From contig NZ_AVCJ01000007.1 in NCBI RefSeq assembly GCF_000743535.1, positions 1-64,000 on the forward strand: a stretch of 64,000 nt of DNA, given 5' to 3'. Source of the stretch: Arenimonas donghaensis DSM 18148 = HO3-R19 (lineage in GTDB: Bacteria > Pseudomonadota > Gammaproteobacteria > Xanthomonadales > Xanthomonadaceae). Below the pieces are notes generated by a model. It worked only from the letters and a program-made list of their open reading frames with translations. It ran no database searches and had not been told where the DNA came from. Each line of letters opens with the position of its first letter. Position 1 is the first letter of the stretch. Positions 7,701 to 18,391 of the stretch are shown here, piece after piece. Made by a program: the position numbers and the translations under genes.

Positions 7701-8897
7701 TCAGAGGGGGACTTCGTTGACGCTGGTGATGGCCAGGATGATCGCCGTGACGATGGTGCCGATGACGATGCCGATCAGGATGATCGCCAGCGGCTCGACC
7801 AGCTGCAGCGAGCGCTTCATGCGGTCCCGGCCGGTGGTCTCGTAGAGCCGGGCCAGGGCCGCGAGCAGCTTGGGCAGCTCGCCGCTGGCTTCGCCGACCG
7901 CCACCAGGTCGTAACCGGTGGGATTGAGCGCCCGGTGCTCGCGCAGCGCCGCCGACAGCGTGGCGCCGCCCTTCACCGTGCCGGCGACCTGGGCCAGGCG
8001 GGCGCGGAGAAAGCCCAGGCGGACCGAGTTGGCGGCCAGTCCCAGGGCCCGGATCAGTTCGACCCGGCCGGTCAGCAGCGCCGACAGCGTGCTGGCCCAG
8101 CGCCCCACCTCCGCTTCGACCAGCCATTCGCCCAGCACCGGCAGCCGCACCGCGCGCTCTGCCAGCGTCTCGACCAGGTCGCGGCGGCGCAAGGCCGCAC
8201 GCAGCGCCAGGGCCAGGGCCACCGCGCCGGCCGCCACCAGGTACCAATGGTCGGAGAACCAGACGCCGGCACCGATCGTCCATCGCGACAGCGTCGGCAT
8301 GTTGTCGCCGTGCTGGGTGAGCAGGTTGCCGAAGCGCGGCACCACCCACAGGAAGATGATGGCGACCGCGGCGATGCCGGAGAACACCAGCACCGCCGGG
8401 TAGACCAGGGCCGAACGCATCTCGCTGCGCACGCGCTGGTCGTATTCGAATTGTTCGACGCCACCGCGCAGCGACTCGGCCAGGCGGCCGGTGGCTTCGC
8501 CGGCCTCGACCAGCTGCAGGAAATATTCGGGCAAGGGCAGCCGGGCCGCGCGGAAAGCCACCGAGAAGGGATCGCCTCGGCGCACGGCTTTCTCCATGCC
8601 GTCGAACACCCCGGTGATCTGCGGGTGGTGGCTGGACTTGGCCAGCGACGACAGCGCCGTCACCAGCGTCACCCCGGCCTCGAGCAGGGTGGTGAATTCC
8701 TGCAGCACCAGCTGCAGCTCGCGATGGGACGCCTTGCCGCGACGCCGGCGAATGCCGGATTCGGCCTGTTCGGCCAGGGACAGCGGCGTCAGCCCCTGGC
8801 CGGACAGCTGCCGCGCCGCCTCGCGTTCGCTGCGGCTTTCAACCACGCCGGAAACGGCCTGGCCGGATTTGTCGATGGCCTGGTACTTGAACTGCAT
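7701..8897 (-). CDS. gspF: Type II secretion inner-membrane protein GspF/XpsF
   Basis: A 398-residue polytopic platform protein with two repeated GspF cytoplasmic domains and three membrane segments, seen near LVFSGIAAVAIIFLWVV, WYLVAAGAVALALALRA and IILIGIVIGTIVTAIILAI at the C-terminus. The length and the start MQFKYQAIDKSG fit the family well. The protein couples GspE ATP hydrolysis to pseudopilus assembly. It begins four bases after the gspE stop. Confidence 0.95.
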   Translation of the reverse strand: MQFKYQAIDKSGQAVSGVVESRSEREAARQLSGQGLTPLSLAEQAESGIRRRRGKASHRELQLVLQEFTTLLEAGVTLVTALSSLAKSSHHPQITGVFDGMEKAVRRGDPFSVAFRAARLPLPEYFLQLVEAGEATGRLAESLRGGVEQFEYDQRVRSEMRSALVYPAVLVFSGIAAVAIIFLWVVPRFGNLLTQHGDNMPTLSRWTIGAGVWFSDHWYLVAAGAVALALALRAALRRRDLVETLAERAVRLPVLGEWLVEAEVGRWASTLSALLTGRVELIRALGLAANSVRLGFLRARLAQVAGTVKGGATLSAALREHRALNPTGYDLVAVGEASGELPKLLAALARLYETTGRDRMKRSLQLVEPLAIILIGIVIGTIVTAIILAITSVNEVPL

Positions 8898-8901
8898 GGG
8901 C

Positions 8902-10626
8902 TCAGGCGTCCGCGGCGATTCCGCCGGTGACGCGCACCACCTCGTCGACCGTGGTCAGGCCCTGGCGCGCCTTGAGCAGGCCATCCTGGCGCAGCGTGCG
9001 CCCGCCCTGGGCGTCGGCCAGTTGGCGCATCTTCTCCGCGGTGGCGCTTTCGAGCACCAGCTCCTGCATCTCGGGCGTGACATCGACCAGTTCGTAGATG
9101 CCCAGGCGACCGCGGTAACCGGTGCCGCGGCAGCGCGGGCAACCCACGGCGCGCACCCAGTTCGGCGCCGGCGCGCCGGCATCGAGCACCGGCGTGACCA
9201 GCCTTTCGACGCCCGGCAGCACGCTGGCCGGTTCGCAGCAGTCCGGACAGACCCGGCGCACCAGGCGCTGGGCCTGCACGGCGCGCACGCTGGTGGCGAC
9301 CAGGAAGGGCTCCAGGCCCATGTCCACCAGCCGGGTGAAGGCGCTGACCGCGTCGTTGGTATGCAGGGTGCTCAGCACCAGGTGGCCGGTGAGCGCCGAC
9401 TGCACGGCGATTTCCGCGGTTTCGAGGTCGCGGATTTCGCCGATCATGATCACGTCCGGGTCCTGGCGCAGGATGGCGCGCAAGGCCCGGGCGAAGCTGT
9501 AGCCGATGTCGGCGTTGGCCTGGATCTGGGTGACGCCCTGGACCTGGTATTCGACCGGATCCTCCACCGTGATGATCTTGCGGTCGCGCTGGTTCATTTC
9601 CTCCAGCGTGCCGTACAGGGTGGTCGACTTGCCCGAGCCGGTGGGACCGGTGACCAGCACGATGCCGTGCGGTTCGCGGGCCCAGCCGCGGAACATGCCC
9701 AGGTCGCGGGTGGTGAAGCCCAGGTTTTCCAGGCTCAGGTCCTGGCGCTCCTTGGGCAGCAGGCGCAGCACCAGCGACTCGCCGTGCACGGCCGGCACCG
9801 AAGAGGCACGGATGTCCACTTCCTGGCCGCTGACGCGGGTGCTCAGGCGGCCGTCCTGGGGCAGCCGTCGTTCGGCGATGTCCATGCCCGAAATCAGCTT
9901 CACCCGCGAGGCCACCGCCGGGTAGCGGCTCATCGGCAGCGTCAGCCGGGTGTGCAGGATGCCGTCGATGCGCAGCCGGACGTGGAAGACCTGGTCTTCG
10001 GGTTCGATGTGGATGTCGGAGGCGCGCTGGTCCATGGCCTGGGCCAGCACGTTGTTCACCAGCTCGATGACCGGGGCTTCCTCGGCCAGTTCGCGCAGGT
10101 GGCTGACGTCGTCGTCGCCGGCCTCGTCGCCGCCGCGCTCGGCGCGGGCGGCGAGGTCGAGCAGGCGGTCGAGGTCCTGGTTGCGGGCCAGTCGCCACTG
10201 CCAGCCCGGCGCGAGGCGGCGACCGAGGATCTCGTCCAGGGTCGGGTCGAGCGGGTCACGGGCGACGACCAGGACCTCGCCTTCGGGCGATTTCCAGCCG
10301 GCGACACCGTTGTCCACCCACCAGTCGGGCACCAGGCCGCTGGCCTCGGCGACGTCGTGCAGCGCCGCGGAATCAGCCGGCCACTCGGCGCCGTCGAGCA
10401 TCGGCATGCCCAGCTGTTCGGACAACACGGGCAGCAGGGACTCTTCGGACAAGGCACCCAGGCGCACCAGGATCGACCCGATCCGGCCGCCGAACTGCTG
10501 CTGGAAGGCCAAGGCCTTGCCGATGTCGGCGCGCGTCGCCAGCTGGCGCTCGACCAGCAGGTCGCCGAGCCGGCGTGACGACGGCTGCAGCGCGGGATCA
10601 AGGGCGGTTGCAGGGGCTGGGGACAT
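8902..10626 (-). CDS. gspE: Type II secretion ATPase GspE/XpsE
   Basis: The cytoplasmic hexameric ATPase that powers secretion, 574 residues from the ATG at 10626. An N-terminal domain resembling GspE N1 binds GspL. The ATPase core has Walker A GPTGSGKST near residue 330, an Asp box and Walker B (DPDVIMIGEIRDLETA), and the zinc tetracysteine (CPDC near 459 and CPRC near 494) characteristic of GspE/PilB. It is the first gene of the operon. An upstream ATG at 10659 would add eleven residues and cannot be excluded. Confidence 0.95.
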   Translation of the reverse strand: MSPAPATALDPALQPSSRRLGDLLVERQLATRADIGKALAFQQQFGGRIGSILVRLGALSEESLLPVLSEQLGMPMLDGAEWPADSAALHDVAEASGLVPDWWVDNGVAGWKSPEGEVLVVARDPLDPTLDEILGRRLAPGWQWRLARNQDLDRLLDLAARAERGGDEAGDDDVSHLRELAEEAPVIELVNNVLAQAMDQRASDIHIEPEDQVFHVRLRIDGILHTRLTLPMSRYPAVASRVKLISGMDIAERRLPQDGRLSTRVSGQEVDIRASSVPAVHGESLVLRLLPKERQDLSLENLGFTTRDLGMFRGWAREPHGIVLVTGPTGSGKSTTLYGTLEEMNQRDRKIITVEDPVEYQVQGVTQIQANADIGYSFARALRAILRQDPDVIMIGEIRDLETAEIAVQSALTGHLVLSTLHTNDAVSAFTRLVDMGLEPFLVATSVRAVQAQRLVRRVCPDCCEPASVLPGVERLVTPVLDAGAPAPNWVRAVGCPRCRGTGYRGRLGIYELVDVTPEMQELVLESATAEKMRQLADAQGGRTLRQDGLLKARQGLTTVDEVVRVTGGIAADA

Positions 10627-10702
10627 GGCTTCTTGCGGGTTCAAAGGCAGGCGGAGCATAGCAGTTCACCTGCGCCGGCCCGGGCCGGCGAAGCGGCGGC
10701 GT

Positions 10703-11386
10703 TCAGCCCCGGCGGTGCCGGAACGCCAGCATGCGCTGGGCCCTGGGATGGCCCCAGTCGCCGATGTCCTGAACCTGCAATCCACATAGACCCGCCATCC
10801 ATTCGTATTCGGCTACCGACTGGTGAAACGGATCAAGGTCGTAATGCGTGCACACGCCGCCGGGGGAATGTTCGACCGGATCGGTCCAGGCCGGCCCCGG
10901 GGCGCCGAAATGGGTGGCGTAGAACACGCCGTCGGGCGCCAGGGCCGCCGCCACTTCCTTCAGGCAGCGCACGATGGCGTCCATCGGCAGGTGGGTGAAC
11001 AGCGACAGCGCCAGCCCCCGGTCGAAGGGCTGCCCGAACCGGGAGATGCGGAAGCCGTCGTCGACCAGCAGCCGGGCGTCGCGGTCGGCCAGCCCCGCCA
11101 GCTCGAGTTCGCGGCGGCCGGCTTCGATCAGCGAGGCGTTGATGTCCAGGCCGTGGTACCGGCCCGGATCGAGATAGCGGACGAAATGCACGCCGCCGCG
11201 CAGCGCCCCGCAGCCCACGTCCACGAACCGGTGTCCCGGCTGCAGGCCCTGCGAACGCAGGAAATCCAGCTGCAGCCGGCCCAGTTCGTCCCACAGGCCG
11301 CCGACGAACTGGCGGTGCTCGCCGCGGGCGATCTCCTGCTCGGTCAGCTGCCGGCCGTAGAGGTTCATTTCGGTGCCGCCGGCCAT
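10703..11386 (-). CDS. Class I SAM-dependent methyltransferase
   Basis: A 227-residue protein with a Rossmann methyltransferase fold: motif I reads VDVGCGALRGG (about residues 55-65), an acidic residue follows in HGLDINASLI, and ALSLFTHLP and the long FYATHFGAPGPAW segment complete the core. Substrate is unknown. It starts three bases after the stop of the cystathionine beta-synthase gene, so the two are almost certainly one transcript. There is a gap of 76 bases to the secretion operon, containing an 18-base GC palindrome with no T-tract. Confidence 0.75.
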   Translation of the reverse strand: MAGGTEMNLYGRQLTEQEIARGEHRQFVGGLWDELGRLQLDFLRSQGLQPGHRFVDVGCGALRGGVHFVRYLDPGRYHGLDINASLIEAGRRELELAGLADRDARLLVDDGFRISRFGQPFDRGLALSLFTHLPMDAIVRCLKEVAAALAPDGVFYATHFGAPGPAWTDPVEHSPGGVCTHYDLDPFHQSVAEYEWMAGLCGLQVQDIGDWGHPRAQRMLAFRHRRG

Positions 11387-11389
11387 GGC

Positions 11390-12760
11390 TCAGGCAACCC
11401 GTCGGCGCAGGTAGTTGAGCAGGTCGATGCGGGTGATCAGGCCCAGGAACCGCTTGCCGTCCACCACGATGGCCACCTGGCCACGGTCGAACACGGGCAG
11501 CAGCGCCTCCATCGGCTCGGTGACCTGCAGCAGCGTCAGCTCGGTGACCATGGCGCTGGCGACGGTGTCCTTGAAGCGCTCTTCCTTGCCGTAGACGTGC
11601 ATCAGCACGTCCGACTCGTCGACGATGCCCACGATCGATTCGCCGTCCATCACCGGCAGCTGCGAGACGTCGTACATCTTCATGCGCTGGTAGGCCACGT
11701 GCAGGGTGTCGTTGGGACCGACCACCACCGTGTCGCGCTGGGCGTAGGGGCGCAGGATGAGGTCGCGCAGGTCGTTGTGGACCTCGCGCTCGAGGAAGCC
11801 GTTGTCGAGCATCCAGTAGTCGTTGTACATCTTCGACAGGTATTTGTTGCCGGTGTCGCAAACAAACACCACGACCTTCTTGGGTTCGGTCTGTTCGCGG
11901 CAGTACTTCAGCGCCGCCGCCAGCAAGGTGCCGCTGGAACTGCCGCCCAGGACGCCCTCCTTGACCAGCAGTTCGCGTCCGGCCAGGAAACTTTCCTTGT
12001 CGGAAATCGCGTAGGCCTTCTTCACCCGCGAGAAGTCGGAGATGTCGGGCAGGAAGTCCTCGCCGATGCCCTCGACCAGCCAGCTGCCGGACTTGGTGCT
12101 CAGCACGCCCTCGTTGATGTACTGGGTGAGGATCGAGCCGACCGGGTCGGCCAGCACCAGCTCGACGTTTGGCGCCACCTTGGCGAAGTAGCGCGACAGG
12201 CCGGTCATGGTGCCCGAGCTGCCGCAGCCGAACACGATCGCGTCCATGTCGCCGTTCATCTGCGCCCAGATCTCCGGGCCGGTGCCCTGCTCGTGCGCCG
12301 CCGGATTGTCCGGGTTGCCGAACTGGTTGATGAAGTAGGCGCCCGGGGTTTCGCTGGCGATGCGGGCGGCCATGTCCTGGTAATAGTCCGGATGGCCCTT
12401 GGCGACGTCCGAACGGGTCAGCACGACTTCGGCGCCCATGGCGCGCAGGTTGAATATCTTTTCCCGGCTCATCTTGTCCGGCACCACCAGCAGCAGCCGG
12501 TAGCCCTTCTGCTGCGCCACCAGGGCCAGGCCCAGGCCGGTATTGCCGGCGGTGCCCTCGACGATGAGCGCGCCCGGCTTCAGGTCGCCCCGGGCCTCGG
12601 CCGCCTCGATCATCTTCAGGCCGATGCGGTCCTTGATGGACCCGCCCGGATTCATGCACTCGAGCTTGAGGTAGAGCTCGCACACCCCGGTATCGAGGTG
12701 CTGGGCCTTGACCATCGGCGTGTTGCCGATGAGTTCGAGTACGTTGGCATTTGCCGTCAT
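11390..12760 (-). CDS. Cystathionine beta-synthase (PLP domain plus CBS pair)
   Basis: A 456-residue PLP enzyme of the cysteine synthase/cystathionine beta-synthase fold: NTPMVKA at the start, the PLP lysine in GGSIKDRIG (about residues 40-48), the phosphate loop GTAGNTGLG, and the Ser/Thr-rich GCGSSGTM loop. The C-terminal third (about residues 335-456) carries two CBS motifs, which in this family regulate or stabilise the enzyme. The likely reaction is serine plus homocysteine to cystathionine; a cysteine synthase with CBS domains is the alternative. No transsulfuration partner gene lies nearby. Confidence 0.85.
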   Translation of the reverse strand: MTANANVLELIGNTPMVKAQHLDTGVCELYLKLECMNPGGSIKDRIGLKMIEAAEARGDLKPGALIVEGTAGNTGLGLALVAQQKGYRLLLVVPDKMSREKIFNLRAMGAEVVLTRSDVAKGHPDYYQDMAARIASETPGAYFINQFGNPDNPAAHEQGTGPEIWAQMNGDMDAIVFGCGSSGTMTGLSRYFAKVAPNVELVLADPVGSILTQYINEGVLSTKSGSWLVEGIGEDFLPDISDFSRVKKAYAISDKESFLAGRELLVKEGVLGGSSSGTLLAAALKYCREQTEPKKVVVFVCDTGNKYLSKMYNDYWMLDNGFLEREVHNDLRDLILRPYAQRDTVVVGPNDTLHVAYQRMKMYDVSQLPVMDGESIVGIVDESDVLMHVYGKEERFKDTVASAMVTELTLLQVTEPMEALLPVFDRGQVAIVVDGKRFLGLITRIDLLNYLRRRVA

Positions 12761-12879
12761 GGAAGGGAACCGGGCGGATTTTCGGGCCCTGATTCTAGCA
12801 GTGCGGCCTTCACGCGGTGCCCGGAGAGTGCGGGCGGCGGCGACCCGACGAGGTGGGCCGCCGCCGCCGCAGCGGTAAC

Positions 12880-13098
12880 TCAGTGCCGGCGTTGGTCGAA
12901 CATCCGGGTCAGGCGGTCCTTGGCGTTGAGCTTTTCTTTCTTCATGCGCGCCAGCGAGGTGTCGTCCAGGGGCAGTACGCCGAGTTCGGCGTCGAGCACC
13001 TTCTTGTCGAGTTCGCGGTGGCGGTGGTAGAGCTGCCGGAATTCCGGGTCGCTCTTCATCAGCGCATCGAGTTCCTGTTGCGGTTGCCCTTCAAACAT
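12880..13098 (-). CDS. YdcH/DUF465-like small protein
   Basis: A 72-residue, highly charged, helical protein (SDPEFRQLYHRHRELDKKV, then LDDTSLARMKKEKLNAKDRL) that matches the YdcH/DUF465 pattern; molecular role unknown. The start is decided by the ribosome binding site: GGAGGAGG lies eight bases before the ATG at 13098, whereas the upstream in-frame ATG at 13116 would place that site inside its own coding sequence. Confidence 0.8.
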   Translation of the reverse strand: MFEGQPQQELDALMKSDPEFRQLYHRHRELDKKVLDAELGVLPLDDTSLARMKKEKLNAKDRLTRMFDQRRH

Positions 13099-13124
13099 CG
13101 GATTGACCTCCTCCATAAAACGCG

Positions 13125-13153
13125 AACGCCCCGGGCGGGAAGACCGGGGCGTT
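13125..13153 (-). terminator. Hairpin between ompA-like gene and YdcH-like gene
   Basis: AACGCCCCGG and CCGGGGCGTT form a ten-pair stem with a nine-base loop, followed on the minus strand by CGCGTTTT. It lies 212 bases past the stop of the OmpA-like gene and 26 bases before the YdcH-like start. It may end the upstream transcript or be the leader structure of the small gene. The rest of the 13154-13365 gap shows only a weak CCCCC/GGGGG hairpin. Confidence 0.45.
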
Positions 13154-13365
13154 GCGGATCGAGACAGGGGTCAGGTCGCTTTCGCGGGCGGCGCCTCCAC
13201 GCGACGCGCGCACATCCGGACCGGAGGCGACACGTTCGGCGGGGGCGAGGTCTGCTTTCATCGGCCTGGCTCTTGAAGTCCCGGTGGCATCAGGCCGCCG
13301 GGAATTTGAACCTACTCCCCCTGTTCGGGGGTCGCAACCCTCACTTCAAGTTATTGTTTCTACGA

Positions 13366-14316
13366 CTAATTTACGATGACTTCGACCCGGCGGTTGCGGG
13401 CCCGGCCAGCGGCGCTGGCGTTGTCGGCGATCGGGCTGGACTCACCCTTTCCGGTGGCCCGCAGACGGCCGCTGTCGATGCCTGAATCGCTCAGGACGCG
13501 CATCACCGCCTCGGCCCGGCGCTGCGACAGCGCCTGGTTGGCGGCCGTGCCACCCTGGCTGTCGGTATGGCCTTCGATCCGCACCGTGCCGCTGCCGCCC
13601 AGACGGGCGGCCAGGGCCCGCAGGCTGGCCTGGGCCTGGGCCGTGAGGGTGGCGCTGCCGCTGCCGAAGGCGTCCCCGCCCAGCGTATAGATCTGGCGTC
13701 CGCCCTCCTGGCGCAGGGGCGGCGGCTCGGCGTCGGTGATGTCGTCGGCGGCGATGGCGGCGGCCAGCTCGGCCTCCTGGCGGGCCAGTTCGGCTTCCCG
13801 GGCCCGGGCGGCCGCCAGCTTGCGGGCCTGGGCGGTCTCGGCTTCCGCCGCCTCCAGGGCCGTCACGCGCGCCGTTTCGGCCTGGGCGAGCTCGCGTTCG
13901 ATGGTCTCCTCGCGGGCCAGCGCCTGCAGGCGCAGCCGCTCCGACTCCCGGCGGGCCCGTTCGGCCTCGCGGCGGCTGGCTTCGAGCATGATCTGGTCGC
14001 GCTCGCGGTCGAGCTGGTCGGCCTGGCCGGCCAGCAGTTCGGCTTCGGCGGCCAGCCGGGCGGTTTCCAGGCGCACCCCGGCCAGGGCGAGCTTGTGCTC
14101 ACGCTGGCTGCGGCGGGCGTCGCGGGCGTCGGCAAGGGCCTGCCGGGCCTGCAGGCGCTCGAGTCGGGCCAGGCCACCCAGCGAGGGGTCGGTTTCCAGC
14201 GACTGCAGCTCGGCCGCCAGCGCGGCGACGGCGTCGTCGTGCTCGTTGGCCGCGACCAGGGCAGGAAGCAAGGCCAGGCCGGCCAGCAGCAAAAGTGTCA
14301 ACAGGCGGGCGCGCAT
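13366..14316 (-). CDS. OmpA-family envelope protein with long coiled coil
   Basis: 316 residues: a signal peptide (about residues 1-23, ending VAAN), a long Ala/Glu/Arg-rich helical coiled coil (about 25-200) and a C-terminal OmpA peptidoglycan-binding domain (about 205-316) with SGTVRIEGHTDSQGG, LSQRRAEAV and GRARNRRVEV. It probably spans the periplasm and anchors to peptidoglycan. The gene starts two bases after the DUF4398 gene ends, forming an envelope pair often seen together. Confidence 0.85.
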   Translation of the reverse strand: MRARLLTLLLLAGLALLPALVAANEHDDAVAALAAELQSLETDPSLGGLARLERLQARQALADARDARRSQREHKLALAGVRLETARLAAEAELLAGQADQLDRERDQIMLEASRREAERARRESERLRLQALAREETIERELAQAETARVTALEAAEAETAQARKLAAARAREAELARQEAELAAAIAADDITDAEPPPLRQEGGRQIYTLGGDAFGSGSATLTAQAQASLRALAARLGGSGTVRIEGHTDSQGGTAANQALSQRRAEAVMRVLSDSGIDSGRLRATGKGESSPIADNASAAGRARNRRVEVIVN

Positions 14317-14318
14317 GG

Positions 14319-14693
14319 TCAGTCCTCCTCGTTGACCAGCAGCCGCCGGCGCAGGTCGGCGTTGCGGGCGGCCCGGCTTTCCACGGACTCCCGGGCGGCG
14401 TCGAGCCGCGCCTTGGCGTGGGCCAGGTCGGCATTGGCGGCCGCGGCTTCGGCCAGCCGCAGCTTGTCGGACTTGCGCCGGGCATCACCGGCGGCCAACC
14501 ATTGGCGGCGGGCCTGTTCCAGCACCTGGGCGGCTTCGCCACGCGGCTGGGCGGACTGGGCGGCGAGCACGGCGCGTTCGGCGGCAGCCAGCGCCGCATC
14601 AACCTCGTCGGCGGCTGCGCTGGTCGTCGCAAACAGGGAAACAAGCAGCAGTACGAGCAGCGCGGATTGGATTTTTTGCGGCATTAGTGTCAT
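14319..14693 (-). CDS. DUF4398-type exported protein
   Basis: 124 residues with a signal peptide (LLVLLLVSLFATTSAAADE) and a short helical region (AAERAVLAAQ, LRLAEAAAANADLAHAKARL) matching DUF4398 proteins. Function is unknown, but the family is commonly encoded just before an OmpA protein, as here. The two together may form a periplasmic helical rod or scaffold. Confidence 0.75.
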   Translation of the reverse strand: MTLMPQKIQSALLVLLLVSLFATTSAAADEVDAALAAAERAVLAAQSAQPRGEAAQVLEQARRQWLAAGDARRKSDKLRLAEAAAANADLAHAKARLDAARESVESRAARNADLRRRLLVNEED

Positions 14694-14786
14694 AAGGCGG
14701 ACTCGCGGGTGAGCGTTTCGGCGAAGCCATTGTAGCCATGCCGGGCCACCTATCGGGACCGAACCAGGGGATCCAAGGATACTGAC

Positions 14787-15920
<1,134 letters not shown>

Positions 15921-15929
15921 GGTCCCGGC

Positions 15930-16598
<669 letters not shown>

Positions 16599-16658
16599 GG
16601 CGATTGCTCCCCTCCCCTCCTGCCTGGCCCAAGCATACGCCCGGCCGGCCTCCTGTGC

Positions 16659-16735
16659 GTAGGAGCGCCTTCAGGCGCGAATCTGTTCTTTGCCGGAGGC
16701 AAAGTCAAAAGATTCGCGCCTGAAGGCGCTCCTAC
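16659..16735. repeat. REPIN-like inverted repeat
   Basis: Two perfect 25-base arms (16659-16683 and 16711-16735), each beginning GTAGGAGCGCCTTCAGGCGC from outside inwards, face each other around a 27-base centre. Each arm contains its own small palindrome (GCGCCTTCAGGCGC). The centre holds a second hairpin, CTTTGCC-GGA-GGCAAAG (16688-16704). This is the architecture of REP doublets (REPINs) common in Pseudomonas and Xanthomonadales. It sits inside the tyrosine operon and could act as a terminator or mRNA stabiliser. Only one copy is present in the window. Confidence 0.85.
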
Positions 16736-16743
16736 AGTAATCT

Positions 16744-17739
16744 TCAGGCCTTCTGGATGCGCTGCTCGATGGCTCCGAAAATGCTGCGGCCATCCTTGTC
16801 GTTCATCTCGATGCGCACGGTGTCGCCGAAGGCCATGAATGGCGTGCTGGGCTTGCCGTCGCGCAGGGCCTCGACCGTACGCTGCTCGGCGAAGCAGCTG
16901 GCGCCCAGCGAGGTGTCCTCGTTGGCGACCGTGCCCGAGCCGACGATGGTGCCCGCCGACAGCGGCCGGGTCCTGGCGGCATGGGCGACCAGCTGGCTGA
17001 AGTCGAACTGCATGTCGACGCCGGCCTCGGGTGCGCCGAACCACTTGCCGTTGACGTGGGTCAGCAGCGGCAGGTGCAGCTTGTTGTCCTTCCAGGCGTC
17101 GCCCAGTTCGTCGGGCGTGACGAATACCGGGCTGAGCGCCGAACGCGGCTTGGACTGCAGGAAGCCAAAACCCTTGGCCAGTTCGCCCGGGATCAGGTTG
17201 CGCAGCGATACGTCGTTGACCAGGCCGACCAGCTGGATATGACCTGCGGCTTCGGCCGGGGACGCGCCCTGGGGCACGTCGTCGGTCACCACCACGATCT
17301 CGGCCTCGAGGTCGATGCCGTGGGCCTCGTCGGCCACCAGCACCGGATCGCGCGGGCCGTAGAAGCCGGCGCTGACCGCCTGGTACATCAGCGGGTCGGT
17401 GTAGAAGCTCTCGGGCACCTCGGCGCCGCGGGCCTTGCGCACGCGCGCCACGTGCGGCAGGTAGGCGCTGCCGTCGACGAACTCGTAGGCGCGCGGCAGC
17501 GGCGACGCCAGCTGGGTGAAGTCCACCGCGAACACCGGTTCGCCGTTCACGGTGTCCGGCGTGCCCGCTTCCAGCGCCTCATAGACGGCATTGAGCCGCG
17601 GCGCCAGGTTGGACCAGTCTTCCAGCGCCCGCTGCATCGTCGGCGCGATGCCGGTCGCCTTGACGGCGCGCGCCAGGTCGCGCGACACCACGATCAGCGT
17701 GCCGTCGCGGCCGCCTTCCTTGAGTGAACCCAGTTTCAT
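16744..17739 (-). CDS. Fumarylacetoacetate hydrolase
   Basis: 331 residues of the fumarylacetoacetase family: FTQLASPLPRAYEFVDGSAY in the N-terminal part, and the metal-binding core with acidic residues in GIDLEAEIVVVTDD, the conserved LVNDVSLR, the KPRSALSPVF loop, and GTIVGSGTVANED. The enzyme splits fumarylacetoacetate to fumarate and acetoacetate, the last step of tyrosine degradation. It follows the lipoprotein gene by 28 bases and precedes the REPIN and maiA. Confidence 0.88.
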   Translation of the reverse strand: MKLGSLKEGGRDGTLIVVSRDLARAVKATGIAPTMQRALEDWSNLAPRLNAVYEALEAGTPDTVNGEPVFAVDFTQLASPLPRAYEFVDGSAYLPHVARVRKARGAEVPESFYTDPLMYQAVSAGFYGPRDPVLVADEAHGIDLEAEIVVVTDDVPQGASPAEAAGHIQLVGLVNDVSLRNLIPGELAKGFGFLQSKPRSALSPVFVTPDELGDAWKDNKLHLPLLTHVNGKWFGAPEAGVDMQFDFSQLVAHAARTRPLSAGTIVGSGTVANEDTSLGASCFAEQRTVEALRDGKPSTPFMAFGDTVRIEMNDKDGRSIFGAIEQRIQKA

Positions 17740-17767
17740 TCCGTTACTCCTGTTGTCCCGGCGCAGC

Positions 17768-18391
17768 TCAGCTGCAGCCTTCCACGTAAAGAACTTGCGG
17801 CAGCTGGCCCATGCGCCAGCCGGTGATCGTGCCCGCCGGGTCGACTTCGAAAACCAGGCGGGTCTCGCCGTCCCCTTCGGGCGACACCACCAGGTAGCGA
17901 CCGCCTTGGACGTACTTGTGCGGCATCTGTTCGACGCGCCCGGCGAAGGCCGCGACGACGTCGTCCGCCGATGCGCCGACCGTGAAGTCGCCCGGGGCCG
18001 CGAACCGGTCCGAGGCGACGTCGTAACGACGAAAGCCGCCTTCTTCCATCATGAAGGCCACGTCGTAGCCATCGGGCGGCACCGGATCGGGCATCAGGTA
18101 ATAGCAGCTGGCGCCTTCGCCGGGCGGCATCGCATCCAGCGGATGACCCCAGGCGATGCGGACCTGTTCTTCATCGGCACCGAAGACCGCGGGCCCGAAG
18201 CCGCCAAAGTGCACGACCTCGGGGTCGTGGCGGACCACATGCGCGACGGCGGCCGCGGATGCGCTAACCGGCGCCGGGGTGGCTTCGACCGGCTCCGGCG
18301 GCGGCACCGCCGGCAGCGTCGGGGCGGGTTCGGCGCAGGCCAGCAGCGCAAGCGCCAGGGCGCCCGGCAGGATCGAACGCATCAGGCGCAT
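17768..18391 (-). CDS. Lipoprotein embedded in the tyrosine operon
   Basis: A 207-residue putative lipoprotein: a signal peptide ends in LALLACAEP (lipobox LLAC), a Pro/Ala-rich spacer follows, then a soluble domain beginning near VVHFGGFGPAVFGADEEQVRIAWG and containing ASCYYLMPDP and MEEGGFRRYDV. The start ATG shares a base with the hmgA stop (TGATG), so the two genes are translationally coupled. The second half (FTVGASADDVVAAF, YLVVSPEGDGETRLVFEVD) recalls small lipoproteins with a repeated SmpA-like fold, but I cannot assign a family. Its presence inside a cytosolic catabolic operon is unexplained. Confidence 0.8.
   Translation of the reverse strand: MRLMRSILPGALALALLACAEPAPTLPAVPPPEPVEATPAPVSASAAAVAHVVRHDPEVVHFGGFGPAVFGADEEQVRIAWGHPLDAMPPGEGASCYYLMPDPVPPDGYDVAFMMEEGGFRRYDVASDRFAAPGDFTVGASADDVVAAFAGRVEQMPHKYVQGGRYLVVSPEGDGETRLVFEVDPAGTITGWRMGQLPQVLYVEGCS

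Noticed and set aside
10673-10690. Perfect palindrome CGCCGGCCCGGGCCGGCG as a terminator
   Set aside because: It has no loop and no T-tract, and such GC-only palindromes are expected in DNA of this composition.
13154-13365. A small RNA gene in the gap after the OmpA-like gene
   Set aside because: Only a weak five-pair hairpin is present, with no promoter or terminator signature.
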